Source: Amycolatopsis endophytica
Lineage (GTDB): Bacteria > Actinomycetota > Actinomycetes > Mycobacteriales > Pseudonocardiaceae
Assembly (NCBI RefSeq): GCF_013410405.1
Contig: NZ_JACCFK010000001.1
Span: forward strand, 1,302,001-1,366,000
Direction of reading: 5' to 3'
Length of the DNA stretch: 64,000 bases
The notes beneath the pieces are model-generated. The model worked only from the letters and a program-made list of their open reading frames with translations. It was not told the origin of the DNA and did not search any database. The translations under genes were made by a program, and so were the position numbers. Shown here piece after piece: positions 9,313 through 19,607 of this stretch (position 1 is the stretch's first letter; each line of letters starts with the position of its first letter).

Positions 9313-11773
9313 CGCCGCACTCCCTCGATGTTGACGAGCGCTCCGTGCCCGGCGCCGAGATCCCGGCGCAACCGCGAGCCGTCCGAGTTGCCCGGCAGCC
9401 ACACGACGTCGTCGGGCAGGTCGGCGACCTCGACCGGCAGCGTCACCGCGCCCCGGCTGGTGGAGACCGTGATCTCGTCACCGAGCCCGGCCGCCGTTTT
9501 CGCCGACACCCGCGCGACCACCGGCCGCGCCGTCCCGGCCAGGTGCGGCTCGTCCACCTGCGACGATCCCCCGTCCAGCAGCTGCCGCCAGCTCGCCAGC
9601 CGCGCCTGCCCCGGGCCGGGTTCGGTGACCGGGATCCGCAGCGCGGTCGACGCGCTGAACGGGACCGGCACGGACTTCGTCTCACCGAGGCGGGACAGGT
9701 CGCCGAACGCGGCCGCCGGGGTCTGCGTGAACAGGTCGGCGTCCATCTCGACGGCGAGCGTGTCGAGCACCCGGCAGTCCGGCAGGGCGCCGGTGCCTTC
9801 GAGCGTCGCGTCGAACTCGCGGCGGCGGCCCTCCCAGTTGACGAAGCTGCCGGACTTCTCGACCACCGGCGCGATCGGCAGGACGACGTCGGCGTGCTCG
9901 GTGACCGTGCTCGCCCGCATCTCCAGGCTCACCACGAACTCCGCACGGGACAACGCCTCCCTGGCCAGCGCCGGATCGGGCAGGTCGTCCAGATCCACCC
10001 CGCCGACGACCAGGCCGGACAGGTAACCGCCGGCGAGCGCGCCGACGATGTCGTTCGTGTCGCGGCCCGGTTCGGCGGGCACGCTCACGCCCCAGGCGTC
10101 CTCGACCTCGGCGCGCGCCGTCGCGTCGGTGACCAGCCGCCCGCCGGGGAGCAGCGTCGGCGCCGCACCGGCCTCCAGCGCGCCGCGCTCGCCCGCGCGC
10201 CGCGGGATCCACGCGACCCGCGCACCGGTCCGTTCGCTCAGTCGCCGGATCGCGGCGAACAGGCCCGGAACCTCCGCCGCTCGCTCGCCGACCAGCACGA
10301 CCGCGCCGTCGGCTCCCAGCGCCGACTCGACGTCCGCCGCGTGCTCCGGGATCCCGTCGAGCGCGGCTGCCTCGCTGCCGGGAAGGCAGGCCAGCAGCTC
10401 ACCGGAGGTCTTGCGCACCGACGGCGTCGTCCACTGTCCCAAGTGGACCACGCGGGTCTTCCGGCGCGCGGCCTTGCGGAGGCGGAGGAAGACGATCGGC
10501 GCCTCCTCCTCGGGCTCGAACGCCACGCACAGCACCGCGGGCGCGTTCTCGATCGCGCCGAACGTGACGCCGTTGTCCGGCGTCGTGCCCGTCACCTGCG
10601 CGGCGAGGAAGTCCAGCTCCTCCGCCGAATGCGCCCGCGCGCGGAAGTCGATGTCGTTGGTATGCAATGCAACGCGCGCGAACTTCGCGTACGCGTAGGC
10701 GTCCTCCAGTGTCAGCCGCCCGCCCGCGAGCACCGCCGCGCCGCGGTTGTCGCGGGCCTTGGCCAGCCCGTCGGCGGCGATCCGCAACGCCTCGGTCCAC
10801 GGTGCTTCCCGCAGCTCGCCGGAGGCGTCACGCACCAGTGGCCGCCGGATCCGGTCCTCCGCCGTGGCGTAGCGGAACGCGAAGCGGCCCTTGTCGCAGA
10901 TCCACTCCTCGTTGACGTCCGGGTCGTTGGCGGCGAGCTTGCGCATCACCTTGCCGCGCCGGTAGTCGGTGCGCTCGGCGCAGCCGGACGAGCAGTGCTC
11001 GCACACGCTCGGCGCGGACACCAGGTCGAACGGCCGCGACCGGAATCGGTACTGCGCGCTGGTCAGGGCCCCGACCGGGCAGATCTGGATGGTGTTGCCG
11101 GAGAAGTACGACTGGAACGGCGCGCCCGACGACGTCCGCGAGGCGAGGTCGAACACGTCCGCCGTCTCCGCCGTCCCGATCTGCTGGTGCGCGCCGCGCT
11201 CCAGCAGGTCGATGAACGGGTCACCGGCGATCTGCGCGGAGAACCGCGTGCAGCGCTGGCACAGCACGCACCGTTCGCGGTCGAGCAGCACCTGCGACGA
11301 GATCGGCAGCGGCTTCGGGAACGTGCGCTTGGTGTCGCGGAACCGCGAGTCGGCGCGGCCGTGCGCCATCGCCTGGTTCTGCAGCGGGCACTCGCCGCCC
11401 TTGTCGCACACCGGGCAGTCCAGAGGGTGGTTGATGAGCAGCAGCTCCATCACGCCCTGCTGGGCCTTGTCCGCGACCGGCGAGGTCAGCTGCGTTTTGA
11501 CGACCATCCCGTCTGCGACCGTCATCGTGCAGCTGGCCTGCGGTTTCGGCATCGGCCGCCCGCCCATCTCGACCTCGACGAGGCACTGGCGGCAGGCCCC
11601 GGCCGGGTCGAGCAGCGGGTGGTCGCAGAACCGCGGGATCACCGTGCCGAGCCGTTCGGCGGTGCGGATCAACAGCTCACCCTTGGGCGCGATGACCTCT
11701 TCGCCGTCGATGGTCAGCTTGACGTGTCCTTCCGGGACCGGCGTCTCGGTCCGGGGTTCTTCCGGTGCGATCG

Positions 11774-11777
<4 letters not shown>
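9309..11777 (-). CDS. nuoG: NADH-quinone oxidoreductase subunit G
   Basis: This 822-residue iron-sulfur subunit lies in the electron wire of the peripheral arm. Visible ligands: a plant-type [2Fe-2S] site ([15 protein letters not shown]); the His-containing and Cys [4Fe-4S] sites ([17 protein letters not shown] and [10 protein letters not shown], with CPVGALT later); and a CEHCSSGC with a downstream ICDKGRF that fits the extra cluster N7 found in some bacteria. The C-terminal 550 residues are a molybdopterin-oxidoreductase-like domain that normally has no cofactor here. The ATG overlaps the nuoF stop by four bases. Confidence 0.97.
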
Positions 11778-13050
<1,273 letters not shown>

Positions 13051-13054
<4 letters not shown>

Positions 13055-13785
13055 TTCTTCTCCACCTCCGGCAGCGGCACGTCCTCCATGACCGGGGCGG
13101 TCCAGCCCCGCTCCTCGGCGATTCGCGCGCCCATCAGGGTTTCCGGCGCCTGGGACGGTCCGTCCACCTGCGACCGGTACAGGTCCTCGTCCTCCGGGAA
13201 AAACCCGGCCAGCTGCAGCTCGGCGCTCTTGAAGTCGCCCAGCGGCGCGCCGCGCGAGGGCTGCGGCTTCTCGCCGCGCCGCAACGCGTCGACGAGTGCG
13301 ACCGCGCTGTCCGTGGTCTGGTTGTCGTAGTACTCGTAGTTGACCTGCAGCACCGGCCCGAGGTCGCAGGCCGCCAGGCACTCGGCGTGCTCCAGGGTCA
13401 CCGACCCCGGCTCACCGGGCGTGCCCGCGGTTTCCTCGTGCGCCAACGGTTGCCCGTCCTCGCCGAGGTGCTCCTGCAGCGTGCGGTAGATCGCGTCGCC
13501 ACCCAGCGCCGCGCACAGCGTGTTGGTGCACACGCTCACCAGGTGCTCGCCGCACGGCTTGCGCTTGTACATGGTGTAGAACGTGACGACCGCGCTGACC
13601 TCGGCCTCGGACAGGCCCAGCTGCTCCGCGCAGAACGTCACGCCCTCCTGGCTGACGAACCCCTGCACCGACTGGACCAGGTGCAGCATCGGCAGCAGCG
13701 CCGAGCGGGACTGCGGGTAGCGGGCCATCAGCTCCTGCGCCTTGGCCACGGTGTCCGCGTCGAACAGTTCCTTCATATGGGTCAT
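13051..13785 (-). CDS. nuoE: NADH-quinone oxidoreductase subunit E
   Basis: This 244-residue thioredoxin-fold subunit holds the [2Fe-2S] cluster N1a beside the NADH site. The four ligands are Cys86 and Cys91 (VSVCTNTLC) and Cys136 and Cys140 (HAECLAAC). Compared with the E. coli protein (about 166 residues), there is a C-terminal extension of 60-70 residues with an acidic tail. I use the ATG at 13785, overlapping the nuoD stop; MKELF at 13776 is an alternative start. Confidence 0.95.
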
Positions 13786-15161
13786 CGATCCACTCCACCC
13801 ATGACCGGGTCCACCGACGCGACCGCCGCGATCACGTCCGCGACCAGGCCGCCCTCTGACATCGCCGGCAGGGACTGCAGGTTGACGAAACTCGGTTCCC
13901 GCACGTGCACGCGCACCGGCCGGGTGCCGCCGTCGGAAACCAGGTGGAAGCCCAGCTCGCCACGCGGCGACTCGACCGTCGAGTACACCTGGCCCGCCGG
14001 GACCTTGAAGCCCTCGGTGACCAGCTTGAAGTGGTGGATCAGGGACTCCATCGACTGGCCCATGATCTTGCGGACGTGTTCGAGCGAGTTGCCCATGCCG
14101 TCGCTGGAGATCGACAGCTGCGCGGGCCACGCGATCTTGCGGTCCTCCACCATCACCGGGCCCGGCTCGATCTTCTTGAGGCACTGCCGGATGATCCGCA
14201 GCGACTGGTGCATCTCCTCGACGCGGCACAGGTAGCGGCCCCAGCAGTCGGCGTCGGTCGACGTCGGCACGTCGAAGTCGAACTCGTCGTAGCGCGAGTA
14301 CGGCTCGATCTTGCGCAGGTCCCACGGCAGCCCCGCCGAACGCAGCACCGGACCGGTGACGCCGAGCGCGAGGCACGCGTCGACCGGCAGGTACCCGACG
14401 CCCTTGAGCCGGTTGCGCCAGATCGGCTGGCCGGTGAACAGCTTGTCGTACAGGGGAAGGCGCTCGTCCATCGTCTTGACGAACTCGCTCACCTTCTCCT
14501 TCCAGTCCGCCGGCAGGTCCTGCGCGACGCCGCCGGGACGGATGAACGCGTGGTTCATGCGCAGCCCGGTCAGGTACTCCAGCAGGTGCAGCACCTCTTC
14601 GCGCTCGCGGAACCCGAACGTCATCGCGGTGGTGGCGCCCAGTTCCATGCCGCCGGTGGCGATGTAGACCAGGTGCGAGCCGATCCGGTTGATCTCGGAC
14701 AGCAGCACCCGGATCAGCTCGGCGCGCGGCGGGGCCTGGATGCCGAGCAGCTTCTCCACACCGAGGCAGTAGCCCAGCTCGTTGAACAGCGGGGACAGGT
14801 AGTCCATGCGCGTCACGAACGTGACGCCCTGGGTCCAGGTCCGGTACTCGCAGTTCTTCTCGATGCCGGTGTGCAGGTAACCGATGACCGTGCGGAGCTG
14901 GGTGACGGTCTCGCCCTCCAGCTCCAGCACGAGCCGGAGCACGCCGTGCGTCGACGGGTGCTGCGGGCCCATGTTGATGACGATCCGCTCGTCGTGCTGG
15001 GCGTCCTCCAGCACGTCGTCCCAGTCACCGCCGCTGACGTGGTAGATGCGGCCTTCGGTGGTGTCGCGGGATTCGGCGTAACCGGTGCTGTCGGTGCTGT
15101 CGCGGCCGGCGTCCGTGGTGTCGGTACCGGTGCTGACCTCCGCGATTCGATCGGTGCTCAC
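13782..15161 (-). CDS. nuoD: NADH-quinone oxidoreductase subunit D
   Basis: This 459-residue 49-kDa-type subunit is related to the large subunit of [NiFe] hydrogenases. With NuoB it forms the quinone-reduction site. Family motifs are [36 protein letters not shown] and the C-terminal [13 protein letters not shown]. The first 40 residues are a low-complexity Asp/Thr/Ser stretch, typical of actinobacterial NuoD. The GTG at 15161 overlaps the nuoC stop as GTGA. Confidence 0.96.
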   Translation of the reverse strand: MSTDRIAEVSTGTDTTDAGRDSTDSTGYAESRDTTEGRIYHVSGGDWDDVLEDAQHDERIVINMGPQHPSTHGVLRLVLELEGETVTQLRTVIGYLHTGIEKNCEYRTWTQGVTFVTRMDYLSPLFNELGYCLGVEKLLGIQAPPRAELIRVLLSEINRIGSHLVYIATGGMELGATTAMTFGFREREEVLHLLEYLTGLRMNHAFIRPGGVAQDLPADWKEKVSEFVKTMDERLPLYDKLFTGQPIWRNRLKGVGYLPVDACLALGVTGPVLRSAGLPWDLRKIEPYSRYDEFDFDVPTSTDADCWGRYLCRVEEMHQSLRIIRQCLKKIEPGPVMVEDRKIAWPAQLSISSDGMGNSLEHVRKIMGQSMESLIHHFKLVTEGFKVPAGQVYSTVESPRGELGFHLVSDGGTRPVRVHVREPSFVNLQSLPAMSEGGLVADVIAAVASVDPVMGGVDR

Positions 15162-15910
15162 GAGTACGACCTCCGCTGATCGGGGGGCGGGATCTCCGCG
15201 CCCTTGTACTCCACCGGGATCCCGCCGAGCGGGTAGTCCTTGCGCTGCGGGTGACCGTCCCAGTCGTCCGGCATCAGGATCCGGGTCAGTGCCGGGTGGC
15301 CGTCGTAGACGATGCCGAACAGGTCGTACGCCTCGCGCTCCTGCCAGTCGGCGGTCGGGTAGACCTCCACGACGGACGGGAGGTGCGGGTCCTCGACCTC
15401 GACCGCGACCTCCAGCCGGATGCGCCGCCGATAGGTCATCGACGTCAGGTGGTACACCGAGTGCAGCCGCTGCGGTACGTCCGGCCCGTAGTCCACACCG
15501 GACACCGAGCTGCACAGCTCGAACCGCAGCCCGGCGTCGTCGCGGAGGATGCGGCACATCGCGACGAGGTGCTCGCGGTCGACGTACAGCGTGATCTCGC
15601 CGCGGTCGACCGTCACCTGGTGCACCGACTCGGCGGGCACGCCGTTCTCCGACAGCGCGGCGAAGAACTGGTCGGCGAACTCGTCGAACCAGCCGCCGTA
15701 GGGCCGTTCCGCGGGCGGTGGCAGGTAGGCGGGCAGCCGCAGGCCGCCGTAGCCGGAGGTGTCACCGCTGTCGCGGACGCCGAACATGCCGCGGCGCTCG
15801 CGGCCGGCGACGATCGGCTGCGCCGGGCGCGGTCCGCGTGGCTCCAGTCCGGTGTCCGGCCGCTGGGCGCTGGACTGCTCGCCGCCGGTTTCGGGGGTTT
15901 CTTCAGCCAT
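15158..15910 (-). CDS. nuoC: NADH-quinone oxidoreductase subunit C
   Basis: This 250-residue 30-kDa-type subunit stabilises the NuoB-NuoD core. The conserved block [20 protein letters not shown], then [20 protein letters not shown], is the NuoC signature. An N-terminal 60-residue Pro/Glu/Gly-rich region is poorly conserved in the family. It starts 6 bases after the nuoB stop. Confidence 0.96.
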   Translation of the reverse strand: MAEETPETGGEQSSAQRPDTGLEPRGPRPAQPIVAGRERRGMFGVRDSGDTSGYGGLRLPAYLPPPAERPYGGWFDEFADQFFAALSENGVPAESVHQVTVDRGEITLYVDREHLVAMCRILRDDAGLRFELCSSVSGVDYGPDVPQRLHSVYHLTSMTYRRRIRLEVAVEVEDPHLPSVVEVYPTADWQEREAYDLFGIVYDGHPALTRILMPDDWDGHPQRKDYPLGGIPVEYKGAEIPPPDQRRSYS

Positions 15911-15916
15911 GCCGCA

Positions 15917-16459
15917 TCACTTCTTCGCGTACTTGATCGACGACGGGATCAGCTCGGTCCGGTGCCCGGCCTTGAGCGCGGCGCGGCGCGGCCCCAGCGG
16001 CTCGTCCTGGATCTTGGCGTGCAGCTTGAGGATCGCGTCGAGGAGCATTTCCGGGCGCGGCGGGCAGCCGGGCAGGTACATGTCGACCGGCACGATGTGG
16101 TCGACGCCCTGCACGACGGCGTAGTTGTTGAACATGCCGCCCGAGGAGGCGCAGACACCCATGGCCAGCACCCACTTCGGCTCGGCCATCTGGTCGTAGA
16201 TCTGACGCAGGACCGGGGCCATCTTCTGCGTGACCCGGCCCGCGACGATCATCAGGTCCGCCTGGCGCGGGGTCGCGGAGAACCGCTCCATGCCGAAGCG
16301 GGCGATGTCGTAGCGCGAACCGCCGACGGTCATCATCTCGATCGCGCAGCAGGCGAGCCCGAAGGTGGCGGGCCACAGCGAGTTCTTGCGGGCCCAGTTG
16401 ACCAGTTTTTCCAGGCTGGCCAGCAAAATTCCGTTGGGGAGCTGCTCTTCGAGTCCCAT
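15917..16459 (-). CDS. nuoB: NADH-quinone oxidoreductase subunit B
   Basis: This 180-residue subunit holds the terminal [4Fe-4S] cluster N2, which reduces menaquinone. All four cysteines are present: adjacent Cys37-Cys38 (LACCAIEMM), Cys103 (MGVCASSGG) and Cys132 (LPGCPPRPE). The C-terminus (residues 150-180) is longer than in E. coli. It lies 12 bases after nuoA. Confidence 0.97.
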   Translation of the reverse strand: MGLEEQLPNGILLASLEKLVNWARKNSLWPATFGLACCAIEMMTVGGSRYDIARFGMERFSATPRQADLMIVAGRVTQKMAPVLRQIYDQMAEPKWVLAMGVCASSGGMFNNYAVVQGVDHIVPVDMYLPGCPPRPEMLLDAILKLHAKIQDEPLGPRRAALKAGHRTELIPSSIKYAKK

Positions 16460-16471
16460 GACGTCCCTCCC

Positions 16472-16882
16472 CTAGTTCCAGTCCAGCCCGCCACGCCGCC
16501 AGACGTAGGCGTAGGCGAAGCCGACGGTCGCGATGAACAAGACGATCTCCACCAGGCCGAACAGGCCGAGCGCGTCCGCCGACACGGCGAACGGGTAGAG
16601 GAAGACCATCTCGATGTCGAACAGGATGAACAGCATCGCGGTGATGTAGTAGGCGACCGGCATCCGGCCGCCACCCACCAGCGGCTGCGGGGACGGTTCG
16701 ATCCCGCACTCGTAGGCCATCTGCTTCGCCCGGTTGTACCGCTTCGGCCCGACGAGCGGACCGAGCAGCACGGAGAACACCGCGAACGCGGCGGCGAGGA
16801 CGAACAGGAGGACCAGGGGCAGGTACATCTCCAGCCCCGGGGACGAGGCAGCCTGCGCGAGGGAACCGGGGGACTTCAGCAC
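16472..16882 (-). CDS. nuoA: NADH-quinone oxidoreductase subunit A
   Basis: This 136-residue subunit has three membrane segments and is the first gene of the operon. The signature GPKRYNRAKQMAYECGIEP contains the conserved Cys loop that senses the active/deactive state in other organisms. I start at the GTG at 16882, which has AAGGA 11 bases upstream. The ATG at 16828 (MYLPLVLLFV) is an alternative and would give the more usual length of about 118. Two Rex operators and a promoter lie just upstream. Confidence 0.94.
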   Translation of the reverse strand: MLKSPGSLAQAASSPGLEMYLPLVLLFVLAAAFAVFSVLLGPLVGPKRYNRAKQMAYECGIEPSPQPLVGGGRMPVAYYITAMLFILFDIEMVFLYPFAVSADALGLFGLVEIVLFIATVGFAYAYVWRRGGLDWN

Positions 16883-16922
16883 GGTTGATGCCGTCCTTTC
16901 CGCGCCGTTGCGAACGTGCCGC

Positions 16923-16940
16923 TTGTGAAATAGTTCACAA
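16923..16940. promoter_or_regulatory. Rex operator 1 upstream of nuoA
   Basis: The 18 bases read TTGTGAA-ATAG-TTCACAA, a perfect match to the actinobacterial Rex consensus TTGTGAA-N4-TTCACAA. The site starts 41 bases upstream of the nuoA GTG, inside the predicted 5' leader. Rex is encoded in this window (48881-49660). Confidence 0.9.
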
Positions 16941-16954
16941 GCTTCCGTGCGAAG

Positions 16955-16972
16955 TTGTGAACCCGTTCACAA
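16955..16972. promoter_or_regulatory. Rex operator 2 upstream of nuoA
   Basis: The 18 bases read TTGTGAA-CCCG-TTCACAA, a second perfect Rex site. Its centre is 32 bases from that of the first, about three helical turns, so two Rex dimers would sit on the same DNA face. It lies just downstream of the predicted -10 element and start site, where bound Rex would block transcription. Confidence 0.9.
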
Positions 16973-16983
16973 AGCATGGGTGC

Positions 16984-17013
16984 AGTGTAGGACGTGGCTC
17001 ACATTGTTGTCGC
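16984..17013 (-). promoter_or_regulatory. nuoA: Predicted sigma-70-type promoter of the nuo operon
   Basis: On the minus strand, GCGACA (17008-17013) and TACACT (16984-16989) are separated by 18 bases, a fair match to -35 and -10 elements. The start site would fall near 16977, leaving a leader of about 95 bases that contains both Rex operators. This is a prediction from sequence only. Confidence 0.5.
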
Positions 17014-17021
17014 GGGGTGTT

Positions 17022-17040
17022 TCGGGTAAGGCAAACCTAA
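17022..17040. promoter_or_regulatory. IdeR/DtxR-like iron box upstream of the nuo promoter
   Basis: The 19 bases TCGGGTAAGGCAAACCTAA match the IdeR/DtxR consensus TWAGGTWAGSCTWACCTWA at 16 of 19 positions, including the whole right half. The site ends 9 bases upstream of the predicted -35 element. Binding there could activate rather than block the nuo promoter, but no iron regulator is in view to support it. Confidence 0.5.
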
Positions 17041-17224
17041 CCAAAAGAACCGCTGGTGGAGGCCCATAAGCCCGAGACCAGCACTAAAAGGATCTTCGTG
17101 ATCACCGGACGTGGAAAACGTGTGACGCAACCCACGGCCGAAGGGCCCAACCTCCCCCGTTTGCGAGTGAGATCACCCCTCGAACGGCTGTGACAGAGAT
17201 CATCTTCGACCGTCTGACGCACGC

Positions 17225-17287
17225 GAATGTGGAACTCACGTTCAGGAACGTAGGACTCGGGCGGGGGAACGTGGGACTCGCGGGCAG
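17225..17287. repeat. Three tandem 21-base repeats
   Basis: Three consecutive 21-base units share the core GAAcGTgGgACTCgcG: 17225-17245, 17246-17266 and 17267-17287. They are followed by GTTCGGCGAGTTCCAC, which looks like a partial inverted copy. The units are degenerate (about 60-80 percent alike). They lie in the 310-base stretch between the nuo control region and the IS element, where I see no gene. Confidence 0.55.
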
Positions 17288-17397
17288 GTTCGGCGAGTTC
17301 CACCTTCCCGACGCCGAGTTGACCGTTCGCCGCCCCCGGCCACCCGCCTAGGGCGTGTCTCCAAAAGTTTGTTCTGGTTGTAGGTGATGATCGGCCG

Positions 17398-17805
17398 GTG
17401 GTTCGTGCTGGGGTGATCTCGGATGAGTTGTGGGCGTTGGTAGCGCCGCTGATGCCTTCGCGGGAGGGCCTGCGTGGCCGGCCACTGTCCGATCACCGCC
17501 GGATACTGGAAGGGATTGCCTGGCGATTCCGGACGGGGTCGCCGTGGCGGGACCTGCCGGAGGAATTCGGGCCATGGCAGACGGTTTGGAAACGGCACCA
17601 CAGGTTCTCCATCGACGGCACCTACCAGCGGATGTTCGATGTGGTGCGGTCAAGGTGCGGCATCGACGCGAACGACGATCTCGCCGAGTTACTGTCGATC
17701 GATTCCTCAGTCGTGCGGGCACACCAGCACGCCGCGGGAGCGCCGACCATCCCGGGCCGAGCCCTGGCCGCAGCCACCGACCACACAGGGGGCAGCCTCG
17801 AATGA
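17398..17805 (+). CDS. IS5-family transposase, first frame (orfA)
   Basis: This 135-codon frame from a GTG encodes the N-terminal half of an IS427-type transposase. It has the DUF4096-like start (ISDELWALVAPLMP), RTGSPWRDLPEEFGPW, and the first catalytic Asp, Asp102, in LLSIDSSVVRAHQHAAG. The frame ends at 17805 soon after a GGGGG run (17788-17792). The rest of the protein is in the +1 frame, so a full enzyme needs a ribosomal frameshift there. Alternatively the gene carries an inactivating indel. Confidence 0.85.
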   Translation: MVRAGVISDELWALVAPLMPSREGLRGRPLSDHRRILEGIAWRFRTGSPWRDLPEEFGPWQTVWKRHHRFSIDGTYQRMFDVVRSRCGIDANDDLAELLSIDSSVVRAHQHAAGAPTIPGRALAAATDHTGGSLE

Positions 17806-18325
17806 CACGAATCCGGCCTACGAGCCCGACGATCACGCGCTGGGCCGCTCCCGGGGTGGACTGACCACCAAGATCCACGCGCTGGCCGGCGCGGCTTGTG
17901 ACCTGGTCGCGGTGCGACTGACCGCCGGACAAGCCGGAGACAACCCCCAGTTGCTGCCCCTGCTGGATGACTACCTCGCCTCCGCGTTCACCGACGCCGG
18001 GCCGCGCGATGTCCGGCTGTTGGCCGACAAGGCCTACTCTCACCCCTCGACCCGCCAAGAACTGCGCCGACGCCGGGTCAAGCACACGATCCCTGAACGC
18101 CGTGACCAGCTCGCCACCCGGAAGGCCAAAGGCTCCGCCGGCGGCCGACCACCGGCGTTCGACGAGGAGATCTACAAGCAGCGCAACACCATCGAGCGGG
18201 CATTCGGCCGTGTGAAGCAGTGGCGCGGGGTGGCCACCCGCTACGACAAGTACGCCCTGACCTTCCTCGGCGGCGTCCTCCTGGCAGGAGCAATCATGAT
18301 CTCCCGCACCGCTGCCCGGAATTAG
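17789..18325 (+). CDS. IS5-family transposase, second frame (orfB part)
   Basis: This is the +1 frame downstream of the G run, shown from the likely shift point. It continues the transposase with PDDHALGRSRGGLTTKIHAL, the second catalytic Asp in LLADKAYSH, and the catalytic Glu in NTIERAFGRVKQWRG, giving a complete DDE triad when joined to orfA. The frame has no good start of its own near this point. The TAG stop (18323-18325) touches the right inverted repeat. Confidence 0.82.
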   Translation, partial: GAASNDTNPAYEPDDHALGRSRGGLTTKIHALAGAACDLVAVRLTAGQAGDNPQLLPLLDDYLASAFTDAGPRDVRLLADKAYSHPSTRQELRRRRVKHTIPERRDQLATRKAKGSAGGRPPAFDEEIYKQRNTIERAFGRVKQWRGVATRYDKYALTFLGGVLLAGAIMISRTAARN

Positions 18326-18335
18326 GAGACGCACC

Positions 18336-19607
18336 CTAAGCGCTCGGAGTCAACCGAGCCGCGATCGAGATCATCCGATCCACCGCGTCGCCGCCCTTGG
18401 CGTCGTAGCACCCGGACAAACCCTTGTAGATCAACGGAATCAGCGGATTCACCCGCAGCCCGTACCTGGTCGCCGCGCGCATCACCTTCGGAGAGCCGAT
18501 GGCCTTCGCGAAGACGTTGCCCAACCGGTAATACCCGCCCATCAGCTCCTTCAACGCGAGCGGATAGCCGTGCAGCGCGCGTTCCCGTGACGGGCCCTCG
18601 CGGCGGGCCAGTGCCTGCACCACGAACTCAGAGGCCAGCTGCGCCGACTCCATCGCCGCCGAGATGCCTTCGCCGTTGAACGGGCTCACCATGCCGCCCG
18701 CGTCGCCGAGCAGCAGCAGGCCGTCGCGGTAGTGCGGGGTGCGGTTGAAGCCCATCGGCAGGCCCGCGCCGCCGATCCGGCCGACCGCGTTCTCCTCGCG
18801 GTAGCCCCATTCCTCGGGCGTCGAGTCCAGCCACTGGCGCAGCAGGGCGCGGTAGTCCATGTTGCGGAAGGACTTCGACGTCGACAGCATGCCCAGCCCG
18901 ACGTTCACCGTGCCGTCGCCGAGCGGGAACGCCCAGCCGTACCCGGGCAGCAGCTCCGGGTTGCGCGGATCCTTGCGGTCCCACAGTTCCAGGTGGCCCT
19001 CGATGAACGGGTCGTCGTGCCGCGGGCTCTTGTAGTAGCGCCGCACGGCGACGCCCATCGGGCGCTTCTCGTCGGTCTCGATACCGACCGAACGGGCCAG
19101 TCGCGCCGACACGCCGTCGCACGCCAGCACCAGCGGCGCGTGGTAGCGGACCGGGGTCTTCTCGGGCCCCTGCTTGCCTTCCACGCCGATCACGCGCCCG
19201 GTGCGCTCGTCGGTGATCGCGCCGGTCACGGTGGTCCGCTCCACCAACCGGGCACCCGCCTCGACCGCGGTCTTCGCCAGCAGGTCGTCGAAGTCCTGGC
19301 GGGTGCGCGAGACGCCGTAGGGCGGGTAGCTGGTCAGCTCCGGCCAATCCAGCTCCAGCGTCAGCTCGCCGGTGCGGATCCGCAGGCCGCGGCTGTGCAC
19401 CCAGCCAGCGTCCTGGCTGGTGTCGATGCCCAGGTCGATGAGCTGCTTGACGCCGCGCGGGGTGAGGCCGTCGCCGCAGACCTTCTCGCGCGGGAACTCG
19501 GTCTTCTCCAGCACCAGGACGTCCAGCCCGGCGCGCGCCAGGTACGTCGCGACCGTGGATCCGGCCGGACCGGCGCCGACGACGATTACCTGAGCGTCCT
19601 GGGTCAT
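18336..19607 (-). CDS. menJ: Geranylgeranyl reductase family flavoprotein (menaquinone side-chain reductase)
   Basis: This 423-residue FAD-dependent reductase resembles M. tuberculosis MenJ (Rv0561c), which reduces one double bond of the menaquinone isoprenoid tail. Visible motifs: dinucleotide fold VIVVGAGPAGSTVATYLARA at residues 8-27, FPREKVCGDGLTPRG, and the FAD-contact LLLLGDAGGMVSPFNGEGI. The ATG overlaps the menG stop, tying it to menaquinone synthesis. The TAG stop is partly rebuilt from the IS element: its G comes from the IS end and its T-A from the target duplication, so the protein is unchanged. Substrate is inferred from family and neighbours. Confidence 0.85.
   Translation of the reverse strand: MTQDAQVIVVGAGPAGSTVATYLARAGLDVLVLEKTEFPREKVCGDGLTPRGVKQLIDLGIDTSQDAGWVHSRGLRIRTGELTLELDWPELTSYPPYGVSRTRQDFDDLLAKTAVEAGARLVERTTVTGAITDERTGRVIGVEGKQGPEKTPVRYHAPLVLACDGVSARLARSVGIETDEKRPMGVAVRRYYKSPRHDDPFIEGHLELWDRKDPRNPELLPGYGWAFPLGDGTVNVGLGMLSTSKSFRNMDYRALLRQWLDSTPEEWGYREENAVGRIGGAGLPMGFNRTPHYRDGLLLLGDAGGMVSPFNGEGISAAMESAQLASEFVVQALARREGPSRERALHGYPLALKELMGGYYRLGNVFAKAIGSPKVMRAATRYGLRVNPLIPLIYKGLSGCYDAKGGDAVDRMISIAARLTPSA

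Larger units (their letters stand above)
17351..18336 (+). mobile_element. IS5-family insertion sequence (IS427-like group)
   Basis: The element is 986 bases. Its left end GGGCGTGTCTCC (17351-17362) pairs with the right end GGAGACGCACCC (18325-18336), giving terminal inverted repeats with 10 of 12 matches. It is flanked by TA on both sides (17349-17350 and 18337-18338), a 2-base target duplication in the context C-TA-A, which fits the YTAR preference of IS427-type elements. Two overlapping frames encode the transposase. The right TA forms part of the stop codon of menJ. Confidence 0.88.

Noticed and set aside
17041..17100. Possible terminator GCTGGT/ACCAGC near 17052-17083
   Set aside because: A 6-base stem with a 20-base loop is too weak, and no gene ends here to need it.
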